A stretch of 64,000 bases of DNA, from assembly GCA_016720065.1 (NCBI GenBank), contig JADJXY010000002.1:3051001-3115000 (forward strand), written 5' to 3'. The notes below the pieces were generated by a model. The model was given only the letters and a program-made list of their open reading frames with translations. It searched no databases and was not told where the DNA came from. The stretch's first letter is position 1. Every line of letters begins with the position of its first letter. The stretch comes from Betaproteobacteria bacterium (lineage in GTDB: Bacteria; Pseudomonadota; Gammaproteobacteria; Burkholderiales; Rhodocyclaceae). Made by a program: the position numbers and the translations under genes. Shown piece after piece: positions 1 through 9,644 of this stretch.

Positions 1-2121
1 GCGGGGGGGTTCCGCGGCAGAGGGGCCGTCGCCGGCCGGGCGCCAGGGTCTTGACTGCACGTCCGGCGCGGCTTGGCGCGGGGGCGCGTCCACCTGCGGC
101 GTGCGAGGGGGCGGGGGGGCGACGGGCGTGGCCTGCGGGCTTGGGGTCTGGACTGACGCGGGGGCCGGGCCCGGCAGGGACGTCGGACCCGGCACGGGCA
201 TCGGAGCGACCCGCGGGGCCGGCGCACCGCCTTCGTGCCGGTTGGGGGCCTCGGGCCTTGCTGCGGGTGGTTCGGGCCGGGGGAGCGGACGTTCCGCGGG
301 TGCTGCCGGCGGTACGGGCTGAGTCGGCATGACCGGACGGACCGGTGGCAATGGCGCCACTGCCGGTGCGGAGGGCGCCGAAGGCGCAGTGCTTGCGGGT
401 GCGGCGGCGGGAGCAGAGGGCGGCGCCGCAGCGGATGCGGGAGCCGGAGCAGGGGCAGGGGCGGGGGCGGGCGCAGCCGGGCGCGCGCCGCCCTGGGGCG
501 GGGGGCCGTTGCGGTTCGCCGCGGGAGGCTCCGGCCGTCGCGGGTCGGACTGACGCAGCGTGTCCTTGGCGGAGGGTGGGGGCGCGGGATTTACCGGGGC
601 CGCTGCGCTCGTCGGCGGGGCGTCGGGGGAGACGGCCGGGGGGGATTGAGGCGTGCCGCCCGGCCTGGGGCGGCCCGGGTCCACGCTCCGTCCGCGCTCG
701 CGCGCATCGCCTCCCGCGGGGGGGGTGCCCGGGTCCTGCGGGGGGTTGGGACGATGGCGATCTTCGCTCCATCCCGATCCGCCCCGTTCGCCGGAACGGG
801 GGCCATCCCCGTTGGGGCCGGGCGGACGACGACGGGAGTCGGGCGGGGCAACCCAGCCGGCAGAAGGTGTTCCCGATGAGACTGGCGCATCGCGCAGATC
901 TCGGACGCTGGGGGGGCGCGTGCCCCGACCGTCGATGGGCCGGCCCGAACTCAGAGTCGATGCGGCGACGACGGTGACGGCTTCGGGTCGGTGGCGGTAG
1001 GCGAAGTCCCGCCTGTCGTGATTCCGGGAGGCACGATCGATATGGTCGCGGTGACGCACATGGACGATGTTGAGGCGGTGCAAATAGCCCGGGCTGTAGC
1101 GGTAGGAGGGCACGTAGACTTCCCGCGGCGCCAGGGGGAACCAGCCCACCGCCGGGCCGCCGACCAGGCTGACGCTCCAGCCAGGGTCGCCCATCCAGGC
1201 GACCAGGGCGGGCGCATAGACGGGGCGGGCGACGTAGCTGCCTGGAATCCAGGCCCAGCGGCCCCGCACCAGCAGCCAGCGGCCGTAGTGGAAGGGGGCG
1301 AAGCCCCAGGGAGCCTCGTCGATCCAGGTCCAGCCCCAGGGGGAGACCCAGGCCCAGCGGCCGTGACGGTACGGCGCCCAGCCTGCGCTCAGGCCCCGGG
1401 GATACCAGACGGTGCCGTACTCGCTGACGCTGGACCAGTCGCCGTAGGCGTCGAGGTCGGCGTAGCCGGTCATCTGGGGGGAGACGTGCCGCACCGCGGT
1501 GGCGGCTTTGCTGGCGGCATCGCGGCTGGCAGACCAGTCGTCGAAGCCGTCGCGCAGCCCTTCGGCGTAGAGGGAGGTGCGTCCTTCCGGATCGATGCTC
1601 GCGGCGCGGCCGGCGCTCACCGGGACGCTGCGGTCGCGCCCGCTGACCGTGGCGCTGCCGCTGTGGACCGAGACATTGGTGCGGCCTTCGCCGACGTCGA
1701 TGCGGTAGCGTCCGGGGCCGTCGAAGCGGATGCGGCCGTTGGGGGTGTAGGCCTCGGTTTCGGCCGCCTGTTCGGCATCGCGCAGGGTGATGGAGAGCGC
1801 GCCCTGGCCCTGGTTGAGGACGACGTGCTCGTCGTCCAGGGTGGAAAATTCGACCCGGGTCTGACTGCCCAGGCGGATGGCGGTGGACCCGACCCAGACC
1901 TCGGCCCGGCTACCCGGGTCGGTGTCGAGGATGGCGCCGCCGGCGATGGGCCAGTTGAGGCTGGCGGCCTGGCCGGCGTCCTGGCGGTCCAGGCGCAGCA
2001 GGGCCGGCCCCTCCAGCAGGGAAACCCGCCCGACCCGGGCCGGGGGGTCGGCCAATACGGTGAGGGGAACGATGGCCGCCGCGATGGCGAGGGCGAGGAG
2101 GAAGAGGCGCTGGGCGATCAT
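1..2121 (-). CDS. DUF6600/FecR-like envelope protein, 3' end cut off by window edge
   Basis: The frame is open from an ATG at 2121 to the left edge with no stop, so at least 707 codons are present and the C-terminus is missing. The N-terminus is a typical Sec signal (MIAQRLFLLALAIAAAIV then LADPPARVG). Residues about 30-190 look like a FecR-type beta domain. Residues about 230-330 are rich in Trp/Tyr/Gly with repeated pieces such as YRHGRWAW, PWGWTW and HYGRWLLV, the signature of DUF6600. From about residue 390 on the protein is a low-complexity Pro/Ala/Arg-rich tail of more than 300 residues, probably disordered or wall-spanning. The role is unknown; export is inferred from the signal peptide. 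A long plus-strand reading frame over the same bases (991-2370) is a high-GC shadow. Confidence 0.8.
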   Translation of the reverse strand, partial: MIAQRLFLLALAIAAAIVPLTVLADPPARVGRVSLLEGPALLRLDRQDAGQAASLNWPIAGGAILDTDPGSRAEVWVGSTAIRLGSQTRVEFSTLDDEHVVLNQGQGALSITLRDAEQAAETEAYTPNGRIRFDGPGRYRIDVGEGRTNVSVHSGSATVSGRDRSVPVSAGRAASIDPEGRTSLYAEGLRDGFDDWSASRDAASKAATAVRHVSPQMTGYADLDAYGDWSSVSEYGTVWYPRGLSAGWAPYRHGRWAWVSPWGWTWIDEAPWGFAPFHYGRWLLVRGRWAWIPGSYVARPVYAPALVAWMGDPGWSVSLVGGPAVGWFPLAPREVYVPSYRYSPGYLHRLNIVHVRHRDHIDRASRNHDRRDFAYRHRPEAVTVVAASTLSSGRPIDGRGTRPPSVRDLRDAPVSSGTPSAGWVAPPDSRRRPPGPNGDGPRSGERGGSGWSEDRHRPNPPQDPGTPPAGGDARERGRSVDPGRPRPGGTPQSPPAVSPDAPPTSAAAPVNPAPPPSAKDTLRQSDPRRPEPPAANRNGPPPQGGARPAAPAPAPAPAPAPASAAAPPSAPAAAPASTAPSAPSAPAVAPLPPVRPVMPTQPVPPAAPAERPLPRPEPPAARPEAPNRHEGGAPAPRVAPMPVPGPTSLPGPAPASVQTPSPQATPVAPPPPRTPQVDAPPRQAAPDVQSRPWRPAGDGPSAAEPPR

Positions 2122-2315
2122 GGGGGGTGCCGATTCGTGGGGAATGGGAAGAGTAACGCGCCACCGACTCTTCGGACCGACGCCGCGGCTTGGCGATTCT
2201 TTACAGGATGTTGCGGACCGTTCTCCGGGGAGGTGGGCCGGCATCCGTTCCCCGGCGCCCAAGACCTGCGGTGTCCCAGGCCGCAGCGCGCAGAATGGGG
2301 GGCTTCGGACGGCTC

Positions 2316-4010
2316 TCAGCGCCGCTGCTCAGGCTCCGCCACGCCGTACTTGTGGGCCACGCTGCTATAGAGTTCCCGCGCCGAGATGACCTTGGGGCTG
2401 CGGCGGTCCTTCTGCTGCGCCTTTTCCAGGTACTGCCAGCCGCGGGACGCCAGGTCGGCGTCCCAGCCCGAGCGATCGAGGAGGGTGAAAATGGCCTTGG
2501 CGGCGTTGATGAGGAATTGCAGGTTGGGCACCTGGTCCGCCGCCTGCATGAGCAGCCGGACCGAGCCCTCGAAATCGCCGCTGCGGGCCGCCAGGACACC
2601 CCGGTTGTTGAGTTCGACGATTTCCTTGCTCACCTGGTCGAGCAGTTCCCGGCCCGCATCGCCCTGGCCGGTCTTCTCGAAGACCTTGCCAATGTGGCCG
2701 AGGAGTTGCCGGTCCTCGTTGTTTTCCGCCGCCACCTGGCGGATGAGGGCCTTGCCGGCCTCGCCCTTGCCGGTGGCGAAGCAGGCGTGGGCCAGATCGA
2801 CCACCACCCGCTGCGAAAGGGGCTTGCCCCTGTCGGCGCATTCCCGCGCCACCTCCTGCTGCAAGTCGAGGGCCTGTTCGGCCAGTTGCCTGGCTTTGGC
2901 GCTCTCGCCGTCGGCCTGGGCGCAGAGACTTTCGCTGGACAGGGCGGCCAGTTCGGCCAGCTTGTCGCCCCGCCAGTCGCGGCGCAGTTCCGCCACCACG
3001 CGGCGGGAGGCGCTGCTGTCGCCCCGTTCTATCAGCACCCGGGCCAGGTTGGCGAAATCGTCCACCGTCTTCAGGCTGGAGCCGCGGTTGCGCTCGAGCA
3101 CCTTGCCGTAGGCTTTTTCCGCCGCCAGGAGGTCGCCGTTGCGCGCCGCGATGTCGCCCACCAGGCGCTGCCGCAGGGTGTTGTTGGGCGAGACCTGGGC
3201 CGCCCTTTGCAGCGCCTCCTGGGCCACCTCGGGGTGGCCGCGGGCTTCCTCCACGGCGGCGAGAAAATCGTAGGCGGCGAGGAATTCTGGGGACTCGACG
3301 GTGATCTGGCTGGCGAGCTTGCCGGCTTCGTCCAGGGCGCCCCGCTCCTTGAGGGCCGCCGCCAGGCCCATCTTGGCCCAGGGCACCACCCGCCCTTCCA
3401 GGACGCGCCGGTAAACCGCTTCGGCTTCGGCGGTGCGGCCGAGGGAATGGAGCAATTCGCCCTTGAAGCGCAGGGCGTCGTAGAGGTAATTGGGTTGTTG
3501 CTGCACGACGCGGTCGCAGGCCACCACGGCCTCCTGCAGGGCGCCGCGCTCGATCTGCTCGTAGATGTGGCGCAGCACATGCTTTTTGTAGATGGCGCGC
3601 ACCAGGCGCTGTTGCAACTGCTCGGCGTTGAAGGGCTTGATGAGGTAGTCGTCGGGGGCCAGCTCGGCCAGGGCGACGACGTTGTTGTAGCCGCGTTCGC
3701 CGGTGATGATGAGGTAGACCGTGGACAGGGGGATCAGGTGGGCATGGCGCAACTCTTCCAGGAGTTGCTGACCATCGCGGCCGTCCTCCAGGATGAAATC
3801 CGACAGCACGATGTCGAAGCGGTTGCCCTTGACCTGACGGATCACCTCCGCCGTATTGCCGGCCCCATGCACCGCGGCGACGCCCAGGGCCGAGAGCATG
3901 ACGCGCAGGGATTCCCGGGCGGGAGGGTGGCGGTCCACGATGAGGACCCGCTTCTTGGTGAGGGCCTGCTGGAGGACCAGCAGCATCTCGTCGTTGTCGA
4001 GGGCGTCCAT
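2316..4010 (-). CDS. Receiver domain-TPR response regulator
   Basis: 564 aa. Residues 20-130 form a CheY-like receiver: acidic pocket at Asp26, phosphoacceptor Asp71 in FDIVLSDF, and the conserved Lys125 in DYLIKPF. The remainder is alpha-helical with tetratricopeptide-type repeats (for example ALRFKGELLHSLGRTAEAEA, then several about 34-residue units) and no DNA-binding or enzymatic output domain. It therefore probably signals by protein-protein contact, as other REC-TPR proteins do. The partner kinase is not adjacent. It is transcribed away from mnmG, with a 146-bp shared intergenic region. Its 3' end lies 194 bp from the DUF6600 gene start; that gap shows no recognisable gene. Confidence 0.85.
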   Translation of the reverse strand: MDALDNDEMLLVLQQALTKKRVLIVDRHPPARESLRVMLSALGVAAVHGAGNTAEVIRQVKGNRFDIVLSDFILEDGRDGQQLLEELRHAHLIPLSTVYLIITGERGYNNVVALAELAPDDYLIKPFNAEQLQQRLVRAIYKKHVLRHIYEQIERGALQEAVVACDRVVQQQPNYLYDALRFKGELLHSLGRTAEAEAVYRRVLEGRVVPWAKMGLAAALKERGALDEAGKLASQITVESPEFLAAYDFLAAVEEARGHPEVAQEALQRAAQVSPNNTLRQRLVGDIAARNGDLLAAEKAYGKVLERNRGSSLKTVDDFANLARVLIERGDSSASRRVVAELRRDWRGDKLAELAALSSESLCAQADGESAKARQLAEQALDLQQEVARECADRGKPLSQRVVVDLAHACFATGKGEAGKALIRQVAAENNEDRQLLGHIGKVFEKTGQGDAGRELLDQVSKEIVELNNRGVLAARSGDFEGSVRLLMQAADQVPNLQFLINAAKAIFTLLDRSGWDADLASRGWQYLEKAQQKDRRSPKVISARELYSSVAHKYGVAEPEQRR

Positions 4011-4156
4011 GGCTGCACGGGGGATCGGGTGCCCTCCACGGTACTGGAAGACCTCGACAGGGACAAGGGAGCAGGCCGATTTCTGTTAATTTTCAGCCCC
4101 CTGACGTAAAATCTCGCTCCCTCCTGCCTGGACCCGGGCGCGGATTCCAAATTCCC

Positions 4157-6046
4157 ATGCTTTACCCCTCCCGATTCGATGTCATCGTGGTCGGTGGCGG
4201 CCATGCCGGCACCGAGGCGGCGCTCGCCGCGGCCCGGGCGGGGGCGAAGACGCTCCTGCTGACCCATAACCTCGACACCCTGGGGGCCATGAGCTGCAAT
4301 CCGTCCATCGGCGGCATCGGCAAAGGCCATCTGGTGCGCGAGGTGGACGCCCTGGGCGGCGCCATGGCGGCGGCCACCGACGCGGCCGGCATCCAGTTCC
4401 GCATTTTGAACGCCTCGAAAGGCCCCGCCGTGCGCGCCACCCGCGCCCAGGCCGACCGGGTGCTGTACAGGCAGGCCATCCGCACACGCCTGGAGAATCA
4501 GCCCAATCTGACCCTCTTCGCCCAGGCCTGCGACGACCTCCTCGTCGAGGGTGGGCGGGTCGCCGGCGCGGTGACGCAATTGGGCATCCGCTTCCAGGCG
4601 GAGGCGGTGGTGCTCACCGCCGGCACCTTCCTCAACGGCAAGATCCACGTCGGGCTGGAGAATAGCAGCGGCGGGCGCATGGGCGACCCGCCCTCGGTTT
4701 CGCTGGCGGCACGGCTCAAGGAGCTGAACCTTCCCCAGGGGCGTTTGAAGACCGGCACCCCGCCGCGCCTCGACGGCAAGACCATCGACTTTTCGGTGAT
4801 GGAGGAGCAGCACTCGGACGATCCGCTGCCGGTCTTCTCCTTCCTCGGCCATGCCAGCCAGCATCCCGCACAGTTGCCCTGCTGGATCACCGAAACCAAC
4901 GCGCGCACCCACGACATCATCAGGAGCGGTCTGGACCGCTCGCCCATGTACACCGGCGTGATCGAGGGGGTCGGGCCGCGTTACTGCCCGTCCATCGAAG
5001 ACAAGATCCACCGCTTTGCCGACAAGGATCAGCACAACGTCTTCCTCGAACCGGAAGGCCTGACGACCCACGAGATCTACCCCAACGGGGTCTCGACCAG
5101 CCTGCCCTTCGATATTCAGCTCGCCCTGGTGCGCTCCATCCGCGGCCTGGAGAATTGTCACATCCTGCGCCCGGGCTACGCCATCGAGTACGATTTCTAC
5201 GACCCCCGCGGCTTGAAGGACAGTCTGGAAACCAAGGCCATCGCCGGCCTCTTTTTTGCCGGCCAGATCAACGGCACCACGGGCTACGAGGAGGCCGCCG
5301 CCCAGGGCCTGCTTGCCGGCATCAATGCCGTGCGCCACGCCAGGGGCCTGGAGGGCTGGTGTCCCAGGCGCAGCGAGGCCTACCTCGGGGTGCTGGTCGA
5401 TGACCTCATCACCCGGGGCGTTTCCGACCCTTACCGCATGTTCACCAGTCGGGCCGAATACCGGCTTTCGCTGCGGGAGGACAATGCCGACCTGCGCCTC
5501 ACCGAGCAGGGCCGCCAGTTGGGTCTGGTGGACGACGCCCGCTGGGATGCCTTCTGCCGCAAACGCGATGCGGTGGCCGCCGAGCAGGAGCGCCTCAAAT
5601 CCACCTGGGTCAATCCCAGGATCACCCCGGCCGAGGATTGCGTCCGCGTCCTGGGCAAGGCCATCGACCACGAGTACAACCTGTTCGAGCTGCTGCGCCG
5701 CCCGGAAATCAGCTACACCAGCCTGCTCACCCTGCCCGGTGCCGGCGCGGCCGTGGACGACGCCGGGGTCATAGAGCAACTGGAGATTTCCGCCAAGTAC
5801 CAGGGCTATATCGACCGCCAGGCCGAGGAAGTGGCCAAGTCGGCCAGTTACGAAAATACGGCCCTGCCGGCCGAACTCGACTACGGCACCGTCGCCGGAC
5901 TGTCCAATGAAGTGAAGCAGAAGCTGGGCGCGCACAGGCCCCAGACCATCGGCCAGGCTTCCCGCCTCCAGGGCATCACCCCGGCGGCCATTTCCCTCCT
6001 GCTCATCCACCTGAAGCGCCACGGCGCGGGGCGCGAGGCTGCATGA
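4157..6046 (+). CDS. mnmG: tRNA uridine-5-carboxymethylaminomethyl modification enzyme MnmG
   Basis: 629 aa, the usual full length. MnmG (GidA), with MnmE, installs the cmnm5 group on the wobble uridine of several tRNAs using FAD and methylene-THF. The FAD dinucleotide-binding motif VVGGGHAG lies at residues 11-18. The family signature around MSCNPSIGGIGKGHLVREVD follows at about residues 45-65, and the PRYCPSIEDKI segment at about 275. The helical C-terminal MnmE/tRNA-binding domain is intact to the end. Start ATG 4157. The gene overlaps rsmG by 4 bp (ATGA), so the two are translationally coupled. In many proteobacteria mnmG-rsmG-parAB-atp sits beside oriC. Confidence 0.98.
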   Translation: MLYPSRFDVIVVGGGHAGTEAALAAARAGAKTLLLTHNLDTLGAMSCNPSIGGIGKGHLVREVDALGGAMAAATDAAGIQFRILNASKGPAVRATRAQADRVLYRQAIRTRLENQPNLTLFAQACDDLLVEGGRVAGAVTQLGIRFQAEAVVLTAGTFLNGKIHVGLENSSGGRMGDPPSVSLAARLKELNLPQGRLKTGTPPRLDGKTIDFSVMEEQHSDDPLPVFSFLGHASQHPAQLPCWITETNARTHDIIRSGLDRSPMYTGVIEGVGPRYCPSIEDKIHRFADKDQHNVFLEPEGLTTHEIYPNGVSTSLPFDIQLALVRSIRGLENCHILRPGYAIEYDFYDPRGLKDSLETKAIAGLFFAGQINGTTGYEEAAAQGLLAGINAVRHARGLEGWCPRRSEAYLGVLVDDLITRGVSDPYRMFTSRAEYRLSLREDNADLRLTEQGRQLGLVDDARWDAFCRKRDAVAAEQERLKSTWVNPRITPAEDCVRVLGKAIDHEYNLFELLRRPEISYTSLLTLPGAGAAVDDAGVIEQLEISAKYQGYIDRQAEEVAKSASYENTALPAELDYGTVAGLSNEVKQKLGAHRPQTIGQASRLQGITPAAISLLLIHLKRHGAGREAA

Positions 6047-6660
6047 GCCAGACCGCCCTGGATGCCGGACTCGCCCGCCTCGGGCTCGACCTGACGGTGC
6101 CGGCCCGGGACGCGCTCCTCGCCTTCCGCGACCTGCTGCTCAAGTGGAACCGCACCTACAACCTGACGGCGATTCGGGATCCGCAGCAGGCCCTGGCACA
6201 CCATATCCTCGATTCCCTGGCCATCCTGCCCTGGGTAGGCGAGGGGCCCCTGCTCGACGTGGGCAGCGGCGGCGGCCTGCCGGGTATTCCCCTGGCCATC
6301 GCCCGGCCGGCCCTGGCGGTTACCCTGGTCGATGCGGTGGACAAGAAAACCAGCTTCCAGCGTCAAGCGGTCATCGAGCTGGGTCTGGGCAATGTCGTCG
6401 CCCTCCACGGCCGAGTCGAAACCCTGTCGGGCAGCTTTTCCCAGATCGTCTCCCGCGCCTTTTCAGACCTCGCCGCCTTTGTCGGGGTGACCCGGCACCT
6501 TCTGGCGCCCGGGGGGCGTTGGCTGGCCATGAAGGGCCACAACCCGGTGGCCGAGATGGCCGCCCTGCCTTGCGGCGTTGTCGTCGATGCCGTCCATCCC
6601 CTCACCGTTCCCGGTCTCGACGCCGAACGCCACCTGATCGTTCTGAAAGCCGCTCCATGA
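6043..6660 (+). CDS. rsmG: 16S rRNA (guanine527-N7)-methyltransferase RsmG
   Basis: 205 aa. RsmG (GidB) methylates G527 in the 530 loop of 16S rRNA; its loss gives low-level streptomycin resistance in other bacteria. The SAM-binding glycine motif LLDVGSGGGLPG is at residues 70-81. The upstream KWNRTYNLTAI block and the AHHILDS block are family signatures. It starts inside the mnmG stop codon (ATGA) and its own stop overlaps the parA start in the same way, so mnmG-rsmG-parA-parB reads as one operon. Confidence 0.97.
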   Translation: MSQTALDAGLARLGLDLTVPARDALLAFRDLLLKWNRTYNLTAIRDPQQALAHHILDSLAILPWVGEGPLLDVGSGGGLPGIPLAIARPALAVTLVDAVDKKTSFQRQAVIELGLGNVVALHGRVETLSGSFSQIVSRAFSDLAAFVGVTRHLLAPGGRWLAMKGHNPVAEMAALPCGVVVDAVHPLTVPGLDAERHLIVLKAAP

Positions 6661-7418
6661 GAATTCTCGCCATCACCAACCAGAAGGGCGGCGTCGGCAA
6701 GACCACGACGGCGGTCAATCTGGCCGCCAGTCTGGCCGCCGCCGGCCGCAGCGTCCTGCTCATCGATCTCGATCCCCAGGGCAACGCCACCACGGGGTCC
6801 GGCATCACCAAGAAGGAAGCGCTGCCCACGGTGTATCAGCTTCTCCTGGGGCTGGCGTCCCTCGCCGAGGTCTGCCTGCCCACCGATTTCGGCTTCGATA
6901 TTCTTCCCGCCAACCGCGAACTGGCCGGCGCCGAAATCGAACTGATCGAAGTCGAAGAGCGCGAATTCCGTCTACGCAACGCCATCGCTGCGGCCCAGGC
7001 CCGTTACGATTTCGTCCTCATCGACTGTCCGCCTGCCCTCAACATGCTCACCGTGAATGGCCTCGTCGCTTCCGACGCCGTGCTCATTCCCATGCAATGC
7101 GAGTACTACGCCCTGGAAGGGCTTTCCGACCTGGTCGAGACCCTGCGCAAGGTGCGCACCCACCTCAACCACCGGCTGGAAATCGAGGGGCTGCTGCGCA
7201 CCATGTACAACCCGCAAAGCACCCTCACCCAGCAGGTGTCGGCCGAGCTGGAGAGCCACTTCGGTGCCAAGGTCTATCGCACCATCGTCCCCCGCAACGT
7301 CCGTCTGGCCGAGGCTCCGTCCTTCGGCAAGCCGGTCATCGCCTTCGACAAAAGCTCCAAGGGCGCTCAGGCCTATACCGCCCTGGCCCAGGAAATCCTC
7401 GAAAGGATCGCCGCATGA
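6657..7418 (+). CDS. parA: Chromosome partitioning ATPase ParA (Soj)
   Basis: 253 aa from ATG 6657, which overlaps the rsmG stop; a longer open frame upstream of this ATG is only the rsmG gene read out of phase. The deviant Walker A box KGGVGKTTT is at residues 10-18, and switch/Walker B segments LLIDLDPQGN and DFVLIDCPP follow. ParA binds DNA non-specifically in its ATP form and, with ParB bound near the origin, drives segregation. The short N-terminus without an HTH domain marks the chromosomal (type Ib-like) form rather than a plasmid ParA. Confidence 0.97.
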   Translation: MRILAITNQKGGVGKTTTAVNLAASLAAAGRSVLLIDLDPQGNATTGSGITKKEALPTVYQLLLGLASLAEVCLPTDFGFDILPANRELAGAEIELIEVEEREFRLRNAIAAAQARYDFVLIDCPPALNMLTVNGLVASDAVLIPMQCEYYALEGLSDLVETLRKVRTHLNHRLEIEGLLRTMYNPQSTLTQQVSAELESHFGAKVYRTIVPRNVRLAEAPSFGKPVIAFDKSSKGAQAYTALAQEILERIAA

Positions 7419-8272
7419 TGATCAAGATGAAAGGCCTCGGTCGCGGGCTCGACGCCCTCCTGTCGGGCAAGGAAGGCGCGCAGGCCGACGAGCAGCGCAT
7501 GCTCCCCGTCGGCCGGCTGCGCCCCGGAAAGTACCAGCCCCGCACCCGCATGGACGAGACCTCGCTCGCCGAGCTGGCGGCTTCGATCAAGGCCCAGGGC
7601 GTGATGCAGCCCATCCTGGTGCGGGCGGTGGATGCCACCCCGGGGGCAGAACGCTACGAGATCGTCGCCGGCGAGCGCCGCTGGCGCGCCGCCCAACTGG
7701 CCGCCCTGGACGAAGTTCCGGTGCTGGTGCGGGCCATTGCCGACGAGCAGGCCCTGGCCATGGCGCTCATCGAGAACATTCAGCGCGAGAACCTCAACCC
7801 CCTCGAAGAAGCGCAGGGCATCAAGCGCCTGGTCGATGAATTCGGACTCACCCACGAGCAGGCCGCCGATGCCGTGGGCCGCTCCCGGCCGGCGACCTCC
7901 AATCTGCTGCGCCTATTGCAGCTCTCCGCACCGGTGCAGGAGCTGCTCATGAGCGGCAAGCTGGACATGGGCCACGCCCGTGCCCTGCTGCCCCTCAAGG
8001 CGGGCCAGCAGGTCGGTGCAGCCCAGACCATCGTGCAGAAAGGCCTCTCGGTCCGCGAAGCCGAGCGCCTCGTGCAGCAGCTTCTCAATCCGCCCCATAC
8101 GCCAGCGGCCAAGCCGGTCAACCGCGATCTCCTGCGCTTGCAGGAAGAGCTTTCCGACAGCCTCGGTGCCGTGGTCGCCATTCAGGCGAGCCCCAAGGGC
8201 AAGGGCAAGGTCACCATCGAGTTCGGCGATCTGGAGCAACTGGATGGACTGCTTCAGCGTTTCCGGGCCTGA
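7415..8272 (+). CDS. parB: Chromosome partitioning protein ParB (Spo0J)
   Basis: 285 aa, starting in the parA stop (ATGATG; either ATG could serve). The N-terminus KMKGLGRGLDALL is the conserved ParA-interacting/lead segment. The CTPase/ParB N domain contains GERRWRAAQLA and the box II segment ENIQRENLNPLEEA. An HTH domain follows (LTHEQAADAVGRSRPATSN), then a C-terminal dimerisation region. The protein binds parS and spreads as a CTP-dependent clamp. I saw no full parS palindrome within the window. Confidence 0.97.
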   Translation: MMIKMKGLGRGLDALLSGKEGAQADEQRMLPVGRLRPGKYQPRTRMDETSLAELAASIKAQGVMQPILVRAVDATPGAERYEIVAGERRWRAAQLAALDEVPVLVRAIADEQALAMALIENIQRENLNPLEEAQGIKRLVDEFGLTHEQAADAVGRSRPATSNLLRLLQLSAPVQELLMSGKLDMGHARALLPLKAGQQVGAAQTIVQKGLSVREAERLVQQLLNPPHTPAAKPVNRDLLRLQEELSDSLGAVVAIQASPKGKGKVTIEFGDLEQLDGLLQRFRA

Positions 8273-8346
8273 ATTTTGTCGCGCCACGAAGGGCTGGGAA
8301 GCCCTGCCGATTGGCATAGTCAGCCAATTGGTGCACTGCAACACAA

Positions 8347-8375
8347 TTGACTGAAATTTGAGCGTCTGTTAGAGT
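8347..8375 (+). promoter_or_regulatory. Likely sigma70 promoter of the atp operon
   Basis: TTGACT at 8347-8352 and TAGAGT at 8370-8375 are separated by 17 bp, a fair housekeeping promoter in the parB-atpI gap (8273-8401). Its -10 box covers the furthest upstream in-frame TTG (8375), which argues that atpI starts at the later TTG 8402. An imperfect hairpin (ATTGGC...GCCAAT, near 8310) lies just upstream. Confidence 0.55.
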
Positions 8376-8401
8376 TGCGCCGCTTTAGACCGAGGCCCGT
8401 C

Positions 8402-8758
8402 TTGCCCGACCAAGTCGTATGGATTCTGAGCCGGCAAGCGGCACTCGCGATCGCCCTGGGGGTGATCGTCTGGGGGTTCGTCGATGTGCATTCGGCGGTC
8501 TCGGTCCTGATCGGGGGATCCATCGGCGTCATTGCCAACCTCGGCTACGTGCTGAGGGCGATGCGGCTGACGTCGGGAAGTGATCCGGTAAAGCTTTACC
8601 GGGCGCAGGCAGCGGGTGAGGGCTTCAAGTTTCTCCTCACATTGGCTGGCTTTGCCCTTGTTTTTCTGGGGTACCGGGAAGTGGCGGTTCTGCCGTTGTT
8701 TCTCGGTTACGCATCAACCTTCGTCATCTACTGGCTGGCATTGCTGAAGCAACGCTGA
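8402..8758 (+). CDS. atpI: ATP synthase accessory protein AtpI
   Basis: 118 aa from TTG 8402, which has GAGG seven bases upstream; an in-frame TTG at 8375 would overlap the predicted -10 box. Four hydrophobic segments (LALAIALGVIVW-type, VSVLIGGSIGVIANLGYVL, FLLTLAGFALVFLG, LPLFLGYASTFVIYWLALL) fit the small membrane protein AtpI, proposed to help assemble the c-ring. It is first in the operon, 16 bp before atpB. Confidence 0.85.
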   Translation: MPDQVVWILSRQAALAIALGVIVWGFVDVHSAVSVLIGGSIGVIANLGYVLRAMRLTSGSDPVKLYRAQAAGEGFKFLLTLAGFALVFLGYREVAVLPLFLGYASTFVIYWLALLKQR

Positions 8759-8774
8759 GCGGACTGGAGAAAAA

Positions 8775-9575
8775 ATGAGCGCAGAAGGCGGAACCGCAGG
8801 TTATATCCAACACCACCTCACCAATCTGGCCGTCTGTGGCGACGGCGCCAAAGTCGATGGCGTCTGCCAGGGCTTCTGGGTATTCCATCTGGATACACTG
8901 CTGGTCTCCGGGATTCTCGGCCTGGTGGTCTTCGGTTTCATGGCCATGCTGGCCAGCAGGGCCACTGCCGGCGTGCCTTCCGGCGGTCAGAATTTCGTCG
9001 AGATGGTCGTCGGCCTCGTCGACCAGCAGGTGCGCGATACCTTCCACGGCAAGAGTGCTCTGGTCACCCCGTTGGCCATCACCATCTTCGTCTGGGTCTT
9101 CGTCATGAATGCCATGGACCTGATTCCGGTGGATTTCCTGCCCTTCGCCGCTCAGAAAATCACCGGCAACGAACACTTGCCCTTCAAGTTCGTTCCCACC
9201 ACCGACCCCAACCTGACCTTCGCCATGTCCATCAGCGTGTTCTTCATCATGATCTGGATGAACATCAAGGTGAAGGGCGTCGGCGGCTACCTGCATGAAA
9301 TCTTCTCGGCTCCCTTCGGTGCCAAGCTCGCCCCGGTCAATTTCATCTTCCGTGTCGTGGAAGACATCGCCAAGCCCATCTCCCTGGCTCTGCGTCTCTT
9401 CGGCAACATGTACGCCGGTGAAATGGTCTTCATCCTGATCGCCCTGCTGGGTCTGTATCAGCTTCCCCTGGCGCTGCCCTGGGAACTGTTTCACATCCTG
9501 ATCATCACCCTGCAGGCCTTCGTGTTCATGATGCTGACCATCGTGTACATGTCCATGGCCGCGGAATCCCACTAA
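8775..9575 (+). CDS. atpB: ATP synthase F0 subunit a
   Basis: 266 aa membrane protein with five to six hydrophobic helices. The essential arginine of the proton path is Arg207 in SLALRLFGNMYAGE, equivalent to E. coli Arg210. It forms the stator half-channels next to the c-ring. ATG 8775 follows GGAG. There is a 69-bp gap to atpE, where an AGGAG site is visible. Confidence 0.98.
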   Translation: MSAEGGTAGYIQHHLTNLAVCGDGAKVDGVCQGFWVFHLDTLLVSGILGLVVFGFMAMLASRATAGVPSGGQNFVEMVVGLVDQQVRDTFHGKSALVTPLAITIFVWVFVMNAMDLIPVDFLPFAAQKITGNEHLPFKFVPTTDPNLTFAMSISVFFIMIWMNIKVKGVGGYLHEIFSAPFGAKLAPVNFIFRVVEDIAKPISLALRLFGNMYAGEMVFILIALLGLYQLPLALPWELFHILIITLQAFVFMMLTIVYMSMAAESH

Positions 9576-9644
9576 GCTTTCGCAGTTCGTCGTCGTTCTA
9601 CTTTCAACCCCGCAGCACCCTTTTTAACTTACTGAGGAGTAAAC

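Noticed and set aside
991..2370. 459-codon plus-strand open frame, and other long plus-strand frames in the first 2 kb
   Set aside because: The minus strand encodes a signal peptide and DUF6600 WGxW repeats; the plus frame is low-complexity Gly/Ala/Val with no RBS, a typical high-GC antisense shadow.
3842..6022. 726-codon minus-strand frame antisense to mnmG
   Set aside because: mnmG on the other strand is unmistakable; the antisense product is Gly/Val/Ala/His-rich noise.
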